Assembly: GCA_003797895.1 (NCBI GenBank)
Contig: RKQB01000001.1
Location: forward strand, 759,822 to 823,821
Direction of reading: 5' to 3'
DNA from: Cyclobacteriaceae bacterium YHN15
GTDB lineage: Bacteria; Bacteroidota; Bacteroidia; Cytophagales; Cyclobacteriaceae
DNA: 64,000 nucleotides
In this document: positions 8,840 to 17,637 of the stretch, piece by piece
Position numbering within the stretch: position 1 is the first letter of the stretch
How the letters are laid out: each line of letters starts with the position of its first letter
The notes under the pieces: model-generated
Database searches by the model: none
The model's input: the letters and a program-made list of their open reading frames with translations, nothing else
What the model was told of the DNA's origin: nothing
Translations under genes and position numbers: made by a program

Positions 8840-11383
8840 TTATACTTTTCGATAAGGAAGAGTTACAGTAAAAACCGTTCCTTTCCCTTCTTTGCTTTTG
8901 AAGTTAACTTTTCCCCCTAACTTAATTACAAATTCTTTTACTATGTTAAGGCCAAGTCCTGTTCCTTTTATATTGGAGACATTTTTAGCCCTGAAAAAAG
9001 AATTAAAAATATGTTTTTGTTCTTCTTGGGGTATTCCCACTCCAAAATCTTTTACTTCAATTTTAAATTCATGTAATCCTGGTTTTAATTTAATTTCCGG
9101 AATTTTACTGCTTTCTTTTGAATATTTAATGGCATTTTCTACGATATTTTTTATTACATGAGATAGAGCAGCTGAATCTGTTTCAATGAACAATTCCGAT
9201 TTAGGTAACTGAACATTAATTTCCGGGGTATTTCCTGATTTGAAATAGTCCTCTATCATTTCATATATAAATTTATTGACATTTATTTTCTCTATATGAC
9301 TGGGAATGGTTCCGTTCGAATAATTTTCAAGTGTTAAAATATCCGTTATTATCCTTGATAATCGTTTGACCTGTGAATGTATACGGTTCAGATGAATATG
9401 GAATCTTTCTTTTTGATCTAACTCTTTGAAATCACCCAATCCCAATTTCAATAGATCAATGCTACTTAAGATAGTGGAAAGCGGCGTTCGAAGTTCGTGG
9501 GATATCATGGAAATAAACCTGGATTTTAGTTTATTGAGGTCTTTTTCTTTTTCCAGGGATTTTTTTAATTCTTCAAGAATCTGCTCTCTTTCTGTTACAT
9601 CCCTGGCAGCAGCGACAATACCAGCGGGTTTCCCCTTTTCGTCATAAAGAATCCTGCTCAAAACTTCAAGAAAGACCATTTTTTCTGACTTTTTATGCAG
9701 ATGAGGAATTACCGTTTTTTCATATCCATCCGACTTGATAACTTGGGCATTAATTTTCCCAAAAAGATCCTCAGGTTTTTTTCCTAAAAGTTCTTCCGGT
9801 TTGTATCCAATTACTTTTTCAATAGAGGGAGATACGTACCTGAACTTTAGATCAAAATCGTGTACTGCAATAATATCGCCTGAGTTCTCTGATATTAATC
9901 GGTACATTTCATCGGCCTCTTTTCTTTTTCTATTGATTCGTATGGCTTTGATGAAATTGGCATACCCTGAAATGATGGGGTCTAGAAAACTAATATCTTC
10001 TTGTGTATAATCCGATTCTTTATTGGCAAAACCCATTAATCCCAAAAACTCCGAACCCTTATAGACAGGAATTCCCAAATATCTAACTAAAGGAGGATGA
10101 CCTTTTGGTGTACCTCCGCTTCTCGGATCGTTGGGACAATCATTGGAAATCAAGATTTCTCCAGTAGTCAGGCTTTTTCCAAATAGGGTGTTAAGATTTC
10201 TAAACTCAAGGCCAATTTTAAAATTTTCATTATAATAATCTTGGGTTTCTTTTGACCATGAAATATTTGAGATGGTATGAGATTTTAAATAAGGATTTTC
10301 TTCCTCATCGTATAATACTTCACCTGTAAATCCGAATTTACTCCCTGTGATTGACAATAGCTTTTCCAAAAGGGAATTCATAGGAGAAGAAAAATCCTCC
10401 TGTTCAAAAAAGGTCAACTGTGTTTCATTAACTGCCTGCAAAAGGCTGTTAAGTTTTTTGGCATCATTTTCCGCAATTTTTTGGGAATGAATGTTGATAA
10501 TCGTACCTAAAACTTCTCGATTCGAAGTTTTTTCATCATAATTCAGTTTTCCTTTGACTTTTACCCAAATTTTTTGGTTGCCATTATTTTCAATTAGCAA
10601 ATCTTTTTCAAATACCTGGAATTCAGGATTTTCAATTAGTGTGAATGAAATAAAGCCCAGTTCCTCTTTTCCGTTTTGAAAAAAATCATATAGAGGTTGA
10701 CCAAGCGATTCCTTAATACTGAAATTCGTGAGTCTCTCCCAAGCTTTATTGATGAATTTCAATTTTCCCTCATGGTCTGTTCTAAAAACGACTTCATTGA
10801 TATTATTCACCAATAAGCTATAATTCCGGTGTCCTTTTATGAGTTTTCTTCTTTGCCTGTTGGCAAATAGTTTTGTGCCAAGAGTCGAAGCGAAAGCATG
10901 AAGAGCACTCGTTTGTTCATTGGTGTATTTTCTCTCTTCAGTACAATTATCAAAACCGATGTAACCCCAAAACTCCTTACCGGAAAAGATGGGGACAAAA
11001 AGGTAGGACAGAATTCCCTGTTCTTTCATAGACTGGTAAAATTCAGGGTTTTGGCTGTTTTTGACCAATTCATTGATTACCCTGTTTTTTCTCATGTCTT
11101 GTTCAATTTCCGGGAATATTGACCAAGGAAGCGATTGGAGGTATTCGTAATTGATTTGAGGACTAACCCCTAGGGCATTCCATTCAAATTTATATGACAT
11201 ACAAAATTCCCCATTGTCATTGAAATGGTTTTTGAAAATGTAAACCCGGTCAACCTCGGTTGCTTCACCAAGGTATTTTAGGATTTTCGGTATGGACCTG
11301 TCAAGTTTTTTTTCTGCTTCAAGCTCAAAGTAAGAATTACCTAAAGCAGAAAGAATTTTTTCACTCCTGTTCATAAAAGTCAT
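8840..11383 (-). CDS. Soluble hybrid-sensor histidine kinase with GAF and PAS domains
   Basis: A multi-sensor kinase of about 847 residues. Order: an N-terminal GAF (EVDRVYIFKN to SYLFVPIFSGKEFWGYIGFDNC), a PAS (LLVNNINEVVFRTDHEGKLKFINKAW), a second GAF (FGFTGEVLYDEEENPYLKSHTIS to LGIPVYKGSEFLGLMGFAN), a second PAS (VHDFDLKFRYVSPSIEKVIGY), then HisKA with the phospho-His near residue 629 (MISHELRTPLS). The ATPase follows with N (NIVENAIKYS), G1 (DFGVGIP), F (FFRA) and G2 (GTGLGLNIV) boxes. No transmembrane helix, so it should be cytoplasmic. The longest frame begins with a TTG at 11446 and a hydrophobic stretch; ATG at 11383 or 11374 fits the domain start better. Divergent from a LytTR response regulator. 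Confidence 0.88.
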   Translation of the reverse strand: MTFMNRSEKILSALGNSYFELEAEKKLDRSIPKILKYLGEATEVDRVYIFKNHFNDNGEFCMSYKFEWNALGVSPQINYEYLQSLPWSIFPEIEQDMRKNRVINELVKNSQNPEFYQSMKEQGILSYLFVPIFSGKEFWGYIGFDNCTEERKYTNEQTSALHAFASTLGTKLFANRQRRKLIKGHRNYSLLVNNINEVVFRTDHEGKLKFINKAWERLTNFSIKESLGQPLYDFFQNGKEELGFISFTLIENPEFQVFEKDLLIENNGNQKIWVKVKGKLNYDEKTSNREVLGTIINIHSQKIAENDAKKLNSLLQAVNETQLTFFEQEDFSSPMNSLLEKLLSITGSKFGFTGEVLYDEEENPYLKSHTISNISWSKETQDYYNENFKIGLEFRNLNTLFGKSLTTGEILISNDCPNDPRSGGTPKGHPPLVRYLGIPVYKGSEFLGLMGFANKESDYTQEDISFLDPIISGYANFIKAIRINRKRKEADEMYRLISENSGDIIAVHDFDLKFRYVSPSIEKVIGYKPEELLGKKPEDLFGKINAQVIKSDGYEKTVIPHLHKKSEKMVFLEVLSRILYDEKGKPAGIVAAARDVTEREQILEELKKSLEKEKDLNKLKSRFISMISHELRTPLSTILSSIDLLKLGLGDFKELDQKERFHIHLNRIHSQVKRLSRIITDILTLENYSNGTIPSHIEKINVNKFIYEMIEDYFKSGNTPEINVQLPKSELFIETDSAALSHVIKNIVENAIKYSKESSKIPEIKLKPGLHEFKIEVKDFGVGIPQEEQKHIFNSFFRAKNVSNIKGTGLGLNIVKEFVIKLGGKVNFKSKEGKGTVFTVTLPYRKV

Positions 11384-11499
11384 AAATGGCATGTAAATAA
11401 AGAGCATTAAAATGTAACAAAGAGGGTTTTTATTTACAAAAAACAACCATAGATTTATAAGGACGAACTAATATTGCTGCCGAAACCTATCTTTCCGAT

Positions 11500-12201
11500 A
11501 TGAAAAACATATTGATAGTTGAAGATGAACTGGACCTTGGTCAGAATATTCAGGAATTATTGAAATATCTTGGATATACAGTTTCAGGGATTATTGATAA
11601 TGGTAAAGATGTGTTGGATTTTTTAAAAGAGAATACCCCCGATCTTATTCTGATGGACATTCAAATAAAGGGAGATATCGACGGCATCACACTTTGCAAG
11701 AAAATCAAATCCATTTATGATATTCCAGTTGTTTATCTCACTGCTTTTTCAGACATATCTTTTCTTGATAGGATATCTTCCTATCCTTATGAAGGATATC
11801 TTTTAAAACCATTTACCGTAGAGGAATTGAAGACTACTGTGCATTTGGGGCTAAATGCAAAGAAAAAAAAGGGTATTAAACCTGAGAAAAACATAATTAC
11901 TATAAAGGATAAAGGATTTACAGTTCCAATTTCTACACAAGATATTTTGTTTTTCCAGGCTGATGGGCTCTATACCAAAATCCAAACCAAAACCAAGTCT
12001 TATGTTGTTAGGGATATTTTGAAAGACTTGATAGATTCCATTAGATCTTCAAGATTCATTAGGGTTCATAAATCCTATGTAATCAATGTAAAAGAAATTG
12101 ATTCTTTCAATTCGAAAGAAATCCATATTCAGGATTTTGTAATACCACTTAGGAGGGGATTTTACAAAGAAATCAAAAGTATGGTTAAGGAGAGAGATTG
12201 A
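11500..12201 (+). CDS. LytTR-type response regulator
   Basis: A 233-residue regulator. An N-terminal receiver domain (about residues 1-120) has the acidic pocket (VEDE), phospho-acceptor Asp53 (LILMDIQ), the Thr of YLTAF and the Lys of LLKPF. A C-terminal LytTR DNA-binding domain (about 135-230) shows ILFFQADGLYTKI, RSSRFIRVHKSYVIN and IPLRRGFY. It is divergent from the GAF/PAS histidine kinase with a gap of roughly 120 bp, so the two very likely form a two-component pair. The receiver resembles those of kinase-linked regulators with long cytoplasmic sensors. Target genes are unknown. Confidence 0.88.
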   Translation: MKNILIVEDELDLGQNIQELLKYLGYTVSGIIDNGKDVLDFLKENTPDLILMDIQIKGDIDGITLCKKIKSIYDIPVVYLTAFSDISFLDRISSYPYEGYLLKPFTVEELKTTVHLGLNAKKKKGIKPEKNIITIKDKGFTVPISTQDILFFQADGLYTKIQTKTKSYVVRDILKDLIDSIRSSRFIRVHKSYVINVKEIDSFNSKEIHIQDFVIPLRRGFYKEIKSMVKERD

Positions 12202-12214
12202 AATACAAACATAA

Positions 12215-12409
12215 GCCTTTCAGGCTTTCAAGGAAACAGATCTTTTTGACCAGGACAAAGCAAAGGCATTTAGAAAAGAAATCCTGGAAAGGGGAGGTAC
12301 TGATGAGCCTATGAAAATGTACGTTAATTTCAGAGGATCAGAACCGAAAATCGACGCCTTGTTGAAAAAAAGGGGCTTGGATAAAGTTGCCGTTGACCGG
12401 ACTAAATAA
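12215..12409 (+). pseudogene. C-terminal relic of an M3-family peptidyl-dipeptidase (Dcp-like)
   Basis: An open stretch of 64 codons with no start of its own encodes AFQAFKETDLFDQDKAKAFR, then a segment with EILERGGTDEPM, YVNFRGSEPKIDALLKKRGL and a TAA at 12407. This is the conserved extreme C terminus of M3 metallopeptidases of the dipeptidyl carboxypeptidase group. The rest of the gene, including the HExxH zinc site, is absent: the in-frame TAA at 12212 and the response regulator stop at 12201 lie directly before it. The sequence is still well conserved, so the deletion looks fairly recent. It is followed by a good terminator, probably the original one. Confidence 0.8.
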
Positions 12410-12433
12410 TTAATTCTTCCATTTGGCTAATTG

Positions 12434-12487
12434 CCACCCTATCTTTTTGATAAACAAATAGATAGGATGGTTTTTATTTTATTTTTT
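12434..12487 (+). terminator. Rho-independent terminator
   Basis: CCACCCTATCT pairs with AGATAGGATGG (one mismatch) across a 15-nt loop, followed by TTTTTATTTTATTTTTTT. It sits 25 bp after the peptidase relic and probably now ends the response-regulator transcript. Confidence 0.75.
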
Positions 12488-12558
12488 TGTACATTTCTCT
12501 GGTTGTACTATCCTTCCCCATGTATGAAAAAACTTAATCTAACTTGATCCAAGATATT

Positions 12559-12894
12559 TTAAGCGTACATTAAGGAATAGTACCTTTCGATCTTATTTTC
12601 CAAGTCGGCTAGACTCACCAGGCCGTTTGCTCTGAAAAATTCTTTTCCTTCAAAAAACACCACTATCCCAGGTACGGTCAACATTCGGAGCTGGGCTGCT
12701 ATTTTAAGGTTTTGTTCCGCATCCAAAACCAAAAATTCCATTTTGGGGAATTCCTTTTCTATAAGATCCTTTACTTTAGGAAAAAGAGTTTTGCAAACAC
12801 CGCATTTAGCATGGTAAAAATAAACCATGACCGAAGAATTTTGCTGAATAATATCCTCGAAGTCTGGGGTATTGAAAGTTTGGTTTAATTCCAT
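12559..12894 (-). CDS. Thioredoxin-family protein with CGVC active site
   Basis: A 111-residue thioredoxin fold protein. The redox motif is C31-G-V-C34 in YFYHAKCGVCKTLFPKV, and the cis-Pro loop is in LTVPGIVVF. No signal peptide, so it is cytoplasmic. The CGVC instead of CGPC suggests a specialised, perhaps more oxidising or thiol-carrying, thioredoxin. It overlaps the end of the upstream porin by 10 bp and is the last gene of the tsdA-porin-trx operon, which suggests handling of thiosulfate- or sulfane-derived sulfur rather than general reduction. Confidence 0.85.
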   Translation of the reverse strand: MELNQTFNTPDFEDIIQQNSSVMVYFYHAKCGVCKTLFPKVKDLIEKEFPKMEFLVLDAEQNLKIAAQLRMLTVPGIVVFFEGKEFFRANGLVSLADLENKIERYYSLMYA

Positions 12895-14261
12895 TGGATG
12901 GTGTAATTGATAATTAAATTTACATGGATCATATTCACTTTATTGTATATCCATTGTGGTTTGATTTCCCCTGATTTCAGATTGAGTTTACTCATGAGAA
13001 TGGCATGGAAATCCAAGCCTTTTCCCCAACTTCTCGGTGTATATTTTCCTCCCAGATTGGTTTGGGCATAGGATGGGAAAGCATATTTGTTCAATTCCGG
13101 GTCAGAAGGATCGGGTAAGAAGTGTAGGCCTGCGAAGCCATACAACTGTAAGCCTTTCTCCGGAAAATTTCTTTGGTAGTAAGTAGTAAATGCATCTACC
13201 TGGTTGTAGCCTTCATTCCGTTCCCTGGGGATAAAAGTTAGAAAGGGATCCCTTCCCCATTCTCTGGGATTCAGAAACCTGCCTTTTCCATCAATTCTGG
13301 TATAATTAAGCCACCAAATGTACTTTGTGTTTTTTAATCCAATTCTACCACCAATTACTACATTTAAGTCTCCCGGGTTTTTAAAGCGCTTTTCAGGATC
13401 CGGGTTACCACCTTCTCCAATTCCATTTTGAACAGAAAACTGAAGACTTGTAATGAATTTATTCTTTTTGTTAGCCAGATCCCAATCCTTGGTGGCCTGC
13501 GTGAATACAGTACTTGAAATATTATCCACATAGGTATGGTTCAATTGCAGATGTAACCCGGAATCCATAGAGTGCTGCCAGTCCAATACGGTAAAGAAGT
13601 CACTATTTGTGTTATTCTGGTATTTAGACGGTTGTCCGAATTCACTTTGACCAACAGGATATATGCCTATTGTCTCTCCTATGTCAAACCATCCAGAAGT
13701 TGACCTTGGACTCATTCTCCCTACCACATCCACTGAAAATTTGTTTTTTATATCCGGATTGAAGTTCAATCTCAAACCTTCTACAAAGGTAGGTGACAAA
13801 CGACCATCCTGAGGGTTAATAAATGGTGTGTTGATATCCATTCTTCCTAATGTAGCGCTAAATTTTTCAGATCGAAAGCGCAATTGGAGTTCCTCTATTT
13901 TGCCGAAAATTTTATCATTTGGATTGAGTACATCAAAAAGACCGACTTCATACCTGTTAAAATTTTGGGTGATAGGATCCCTTTCCAATAAGTCAGAGCT
14001 CCATACATTTGCAAAAACACTATACCTACCAACTACAGAAAAGCCTTTGAATTCTTTGGAACGGAGCTGCAGATAAGCACTTTGTCCTAAGGCAAAATCG
14101 TTTTTGAAATCCTCCCAGTAATTGGTAGACATCCAATAGCTCCTTAGCCCAACAGTGCCCTTTACCAGGGATTCTGATGGTTTATTTATGGTTTCAGGGT
14201 TTTGGGCTAGGCTAATTTGGAAGAAGGTAATCAGAAAGAATATGATCAGTGAAAATCTCAT
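12885..14261 (-). CDS. Outer-membrane porin, OprD-like (sulfur island copy 1)
   Basis: A 458-residue protein with a signal peptide (residues 1-19, ending SLAQ). The rest is made of alternating amphipathic strands, and the chain ends on an aromatic-rich strand (NLIINYTIQWN), as outer-membrane barrels do. It is clearly paralogous to the second porin at 18851: both share the order LGR..I.TP..N.QD.R, SIEE/DIGE..G.YP.G...FGQPS.Y, a GNPDP motif, and FPREWGR/NPREWGR. OprD-like porins admit small substrates; here the likely cargo is inorganic sulfur anions, by context. Its ATG overlaps the TGA of the cytochrome gene (ATGA, 14258-14261). Confidence 0.75.
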   Translation of the reverse strand: MRFSLIIFFLITFFQISLAQNPETINKPSESLVKGTVGLRSYWMSTNYWEDFKNDFALGQSAYLQLRSKEFKGFSVVGRYSVFANVWSSDLLERDPITQNFNRYEVGLFDVLNPNDKIFGKIEELQLRFRSEKFSATLGRMDINTPFINPQDGRLSPTFVEGLRLNFNPDIKNKFSVDVVGRMSPRSTSGWFDIGETIGIYPVGQSEFGQPSKYQNNTNSDFFTVLDWQHSMDSGLHLQLNHTYVDNISSTVFTQATKDWDLANKKNKFITSLQFSVQNGIGEGGNPDPEKRFKNPGDLNVVIGGRIGLKNTKYIWWLNYTRIDGKGRFLNPREWGRDPFLTFIPRERNEGYNQVDAFTTYYQRNFPEKGLQLYGFAGLHFLPDPSDPELNKYAFPSYAQTNLGGKYTPRSWGKGLDFHAILMSKLNLKSGEIKPQWIYNKVNMIHVNLIINYTIQWN

Positions 14262-15328
14262 TTCGACGCGCTGACTCTTGCCTCTTTTATGGGTTTGAAT
14301 GGCCCAAATTTATGTTGTTCTTCTGTGAACTCGTCTGAGAAAGGACCAAATGGATGGTCAATTGGTTTTTTGGAAATATCAGGCCAATCTTTGGTAATGT
14401 CTTTCTTCGGCCTTGGCATGGAATTTATATATGCTGCCACATCCCATGATTGCTCATCTGTTAACAAGGGTCTTTCAAATGTTGCTCCCAAAGGCATATT
14501 GGTTTTCACATATCCGGCAAATCTTGACATTCTGAAGAGCCCGGCACCGTCGTTATAGCTGTTATCTCCCCAAAGTGGAGGATAGATATAACCTGTTTTA
14601 TCCGGTTTCATCATTCCCTGACCATCTTCCATGTGACAACTTTGACATTGTTGTGCATATACTGTTTTACCTTTTATTGGATCGGCTGCTCTTTCCAAAA
14701 ATGGAACTTCATAAATCCCTACTCCTTTTGGTGATTCGCCTTTGGGAATATCCTTGCCTAGCCATTCCATATAAGCCACCATGGCAATCATTTCCTTACT
14801 GTTCACGTCCAAAGCTTTACCATTAAGGCTCCTTTCGAAGCAGTCATTGATTCTCTTAGGGATATCTTCTGATTGACCTGACCTGGCTCTTACTTTTGGA
14901 TAAGTAGATGCCACAGCACTATAATTATTCCCCAAAGGTGCAGTACCCGCATTCAGATGACAGTTTTGACAGTTCATCCCATTGGAAATTTTTTTGACTT
15001 TTCCGTTGGGACCAAGGTATTCAGATGTATTAGCAATCAAATCCCTTCCGTATTTTATATCCTCTGCGTTAGGTTCATTATTTACGGTATTCCAAGCTGG
15101 AGCAACCCACATTCCTTCTTTTGGTACTACACCTCTATAAACATCCGCAACGACTGTAGTAGTACTGACAGTACCGGTAGATGGTTTTTCCCCTATCAGA
15201 GGAAGGTTTCCTCCAGTTGAGATGAGTATGACAATCCCAATAACCAAAGCTGTAAGTAAGGTTATCGAAACCAATAGACCTACCATGAGGGTCAGCAATT
15301 TCACAAAAGGCTGGAATATATCTTTCAT
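14258..15328 (-). CDS. tsdA: TsdA-type diheme cytochrome c (thiosulfate dehydrogenase/tetrathionate reductase)
   Basis: A 356-residue protein with one N-terminal membrane helix (about 10-37) and two heme c sites, C120-QN-C123-H124 and C228-QS-C231-H232. The stretch GRDLIANTSEYLGPNGKV, SNGMNCQNCHLNAGT, NNYSAVASTYPKVRARSG and NDCFERSLNGKAL follows TsdA closely. Cys163 in NDCFERS is the likely axial thiolate ligand of heme 1, equivalent to the Cys essential in characterised TsdA. The family interconverts thiosulfate and tetrathionate in the periplasm; direction cannot be told from sequence. First gene of an operon with a porin and a thioredoxin, all overlapping. A Crp/Fnr-like operator lies 54 bp upstream. 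Confidence 0.87.
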   Translation of the reverse strand: MKDIFQPFVKLLTLMVGLLVSITLLTALVIGIVILISTGGNLPLIGEKPSTGTVSTTTVVADVYRGVVPKEGMWVAPAWNTVNNEPNAEDIKYGRDLIANTSEYLGPNGKVKKISNGMNCQNCHLNAGTAPLGNNYSAVASTYPKVRARSGQSEDIPKRINDCFERSLNGKALDVNSKEMIAMVAYMEWLGKDIPKGESPKGVGIYEVPFLERAADPIKGKTVYAQQCQSCHMEDGQGMMKPDKTGYIYPPLWGDNSYNDGAGLFRMSRFAGYVKTNMPLGATFERPLLTDEQSWDVAAYINSMPRPKKDITKDWPDISKKPIDHPFGPFSDEFTEEQHKFGPFKPIKEARVSASK

Positions 15329-15351
15329 TTATCTGTATTATCAATCAATCA

Positions 15352-15397
15352 CAAATATGGCTTATCTCAAAGCAAACTTGCTGTGATTTACATCACA
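15352..15397 (-). promoter_or_regulatory. tsdA promoter: Crp/Fnr-like operator plus -7 box
   Basis: The palindrome TGTGATTTACATCACA (15382-15397) matches the GTGAT-N4-ATCAC pattern exactly. On the reverse strand a -7-like CATATTTG (15359-15352) follows after 22 nt. The operator centre would fall near -41, as in class II Crp/Fnr activation. The same arrangement occurs at three other promoters in the island. Confidence 0.65.
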
Positions 15398-15515
15398 TAC
15401 CAAATTTAATATAGAGAGATAAAGTGAAAAAAATAACTTGATTTTTGAAATAACGCTTTTTTCTGCTGGGTAAATTTTGCTTGAGTTAAGGGGTTAGAAG
15501 AAGGAAGACCGAATG

Positions 15516-16241
15516 CTAAGCATTAGTTCTTGCAGAAAAAACCTTGCGGTTATTATAATTACCGGCAAGAATGGTTTCTTTTTCATTTTTTTGAAAAAGG
15601 ATTTCAATTTCTTCCCCAATTATTGCTTCAGTTAGATAATTGATCAATAATTCGTCAAATTGAATTTCCTTTTCAAAACAAAAATCCTCAATCCATCTGA
15701 TATAGCTCACATTATTCACATGGTTGTTCATGTCCAAATCTGAATAATTTACAGAAAAGGATTTGCTTGTTAATAATTCAATGTCAAGGTTTATCTTATC
15801 GGGCACTAAACTGATATCAGGATTGTCATCAAAAAGTTCGTAGGGTAATACCTGTCTTGGCCTTTGTGGTCTTTTGCTTTTAATATCCAATAGTAACCAA
15901 GCAGACATAGCCTTTGCTATAATCTTTCCTTGCCGGTTTTCAACTTCAAATTCCCTGAGCGCAAAAAGTTTGTTAATACCTCTTCCGGCAGTTTTGATTT
16001 TGATATACTCACCCCATGAAGGCATTTCAAAGACCTTGATGTGAAACCTGGAAAGAACCCACATGAAACCTTTATCGAAAAGCTCTTTGCCAAAATCCCT
16101 ACTATCCGCATGCTTCCAGGCCACCTCCTGTAACATATCTGCTAAAGAAGCCCACCTTAGCCTACCCTTCGGGTCAATCTGAAATGAAAGGATTTCAAAT
16201 TCTTTTTCAAATTGGAAAGTTTTATCAGTATTCAGACTCAT
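15516..16241 (-). CDS. Acyl-ACP thioesterase
   Basis: A 241-residue double hot-dog protein of the FatA/FatB/bacterial acyl-ACP thioesterase family. The first hot-dog half includes MLQEVAWKHADSRDFG and WVLSRFHIKV. The second holds the catalytic-type motif NYSDLDMNNHVNNVSYIRWIED (Asp, Asn and His visible). It hydrolyses acyl-ACP to free fatty acid in the cytoplasm; chain length is not predictable. Its ATG overlaps the TGA of the MFS gene by 4 bp, so the two are co-translated. It has no obvious link with the surrounding sulfur genes. Confidence 0.85.
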   Translation of the reverse strand: MSLNTDKTFQFEKEFEILSFQIDPKGRLRWASLADMLQEVAWKHADSRDFGKELFDKGFMWVLSRFHIKVFEMPSWGEYIKIKTAGRGINKLFALREFEVENRQGKIIAKAMSAWLLLDIKSKRPQRPRQVLPYELFDDNPDISLVPDKINLDIELLTSKSFSVNYSDLDMNNHVNNVSYIRWIEDFCFEKEIQFDELLINYLTEAIIGEEIEILFQKNEKETILAGNYNNRKVFSARTNA

Positions 16242-17401
16242 TTTTTCAAAACCATTTCTTCACTTTGGAACACTTGAATTCTAACAGAAGTCAATATAGC
16301 AATTCCTAATCCAGCAAGGGCTACGAGGGCAAAGGAAACTTTCAGGTCCAATATTTCTGCGATGAACCCGATTAAAGGGGGACCGATGAGAAATCCAAAA
16401 AAGGAAATAGTGGAAACCAAAGCCAGGGCTATTCCGGGAGGGTAAAGTTTTGATCTTCCTGCTATACTATAAGAAATCGGAATAATGGATGCCACCCCCA
16501 AGCCTACCAATAAAAAGCCAACGGTAGCGGTTATAGGAAAGGGAAATAAGACTGACATTAGTAGTCCTGTAAAAATGAAGACCCCACTTAAGCGTAAAAT
16601 CTTTAACCTCCCAAACCTGTTGTTAAGCCTGTCAGAAATAAACCTAGCGGAAGCCATTGCCCCCATGAAGGTAACGTATCCCAGGGCTACCAGCCCTGCC
16701 TCAATTTCTACGATCTTTTTGAAATATACCCCGCTCCAATCAAACATGCATCCTTCGCAGAGCATTCCTAAAAATGCAATAATTCCTATCCTAAGCAATA
16801 AATTATCCGGTTTCCTTAATATTAGACTTCCCCCACCACCTGTTCTTTCTTCATTTACAAGTAGTTTTTGAACCAATGAAATCACGGCCAAAACAATTAA
16901 TGCAATAAATAAATAATGGAATTTCGGTAGAACCTGAAAATAAATCATTGCAGCACCAATGCCTGCACCGGTAAAACCGGCGAGACTCCAAAGACCATGC
17001 AATGAAGCCAATATGTTTTTCCCATATTTATCCTCCAAAGCCAATGCCTGTGTATTGAGTGAAATATTCATCATATTTCCGATCATTCCGAACACCACAA
17101 TAACAGGAAGAAGCATCCAAATGGATTGACTAAACCCTATAAGGGGTAAAAAAAACATGTATCCTATACCACTTATGATGATTAATGTTCTGCTTCCAAA
17201 ACGATGAACTGCCCAACCTGCCAGCGGAAGGGCTATCATAGAGCCAATTGGTAACCCTAATAGTAACGTGCCCAATTGGGCCTCTGAAAGATTGAATTTC
17301 ATTTGTATATCCGGTATTCTTGCTGCCCAAGAGGCAAAACAAAGCCCCGCAATAAAAAATAAACTACCAAGAGCAACCCTTCTTTTTTGTAGTAAGGTCA
17401 T
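16238..17401 (-). CDS. MFS transporter
   Basis: A 12-helix major facilitator protein of about 387 residues. The early ASWAARIPDIQMKFNLSEAQLGTLLLG and AVHRFGSRTLI (loop 2-3 motif) place it with the Bacteroidota/actinobacterial MFS group annotated as fucose-permease-like or YbjJ-like. The ATG at 17401 (MTLLQKRRVALGS) fits a cytoplasmic N terminus; the longer frame begins with TTG at 17452. It is coupled by ATGA to the thioesterase gene. Export of fatty acid or another small product is a guess based only on that pairing. Confidence 0.8.
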   Translation of the reverse strand: MTLLQKRRVALGSLFFIAGLCFASWAARIPDIQMKFNLSEAQLGTLLLGLPIGSMIALPLAGWAVHRFGSRTLIIISGIGYMFFLPLIGFSQSIWMLLPVIVVFGMIGNMMNISLNTQALALEDKYGKNILASLHGLWSLAGFTGAGIGAAMIYFQVLPKFHYLFIALIVLAVISLVQKLLVNEERTGGGGSLILRKPDNLLLRIGIIAFLGMLCEGCMFDWSGVYFKKIVEIEAGLVALGYVTFMGAMASARFISDRLNNRFGRLKILRLSGVFIFTGLLMSVLFPFPITATVGFLLVGLGVASIIPISYSIAGRSKLYPPGIALALVSTISFFGFLIGPPLIGFIAEILDLKVSFALVALAGLGIAILTSVRIQVFQSEEMVLKK

Positions 17402-17553
17402 TAATATAATAAGATCATAGGTCTGATATGCAAAATTACAAGCATATGGCAAATTTCAATCAGATTATTTTCTATTGACTTAAATTAACTCAAATTATTT
17501 TTGGCCAAAATGAACATATATTAGCATGTGATGTTATAAAAAAAAGTGTATCA

Positions 17554-17634
17554 ATGGAATTTGTAATCGTTGGATCAATAATTTTAGTAGCCATTTTGAT
17601 GATTAGGGCTGTTATCAAAAGAGTTTTTGATTAA
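17554..17634 (+). CDS. Possible 26-residue single-helix membrane peptide
   Basis: ATG at 17554 opens a 26-codon frame: MEFVIVGSIILVAILMIRAV, then IKRVFD and TAA. It forms one hydrophobic helix of about 16 residues with a basic C-terminal flank, a typical small bacterial membrane peptide layout. It lies alone between the divergent MFS promoter and a hairpin beginning 4 bp after its stop. An AT-rich start region supports a promoter, but no clear ribosome site is visible. Short frames arise by chance, so this stays tentative. Confidence 0.35.
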   Translation: MEFVIVGSIILVAILMIRAVIKRVFD

Positions 17635-17637
17635 AAA

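Noticed and set aside
8840..11446. Membrane-bound histidine kinase from the TTG at 11446
   Set aside because: The hydrophobic N-terminal stretch is translated only from TTG, is too short and lacks flanking topology; ATG at 11383/11374 fits the GAF domain start.
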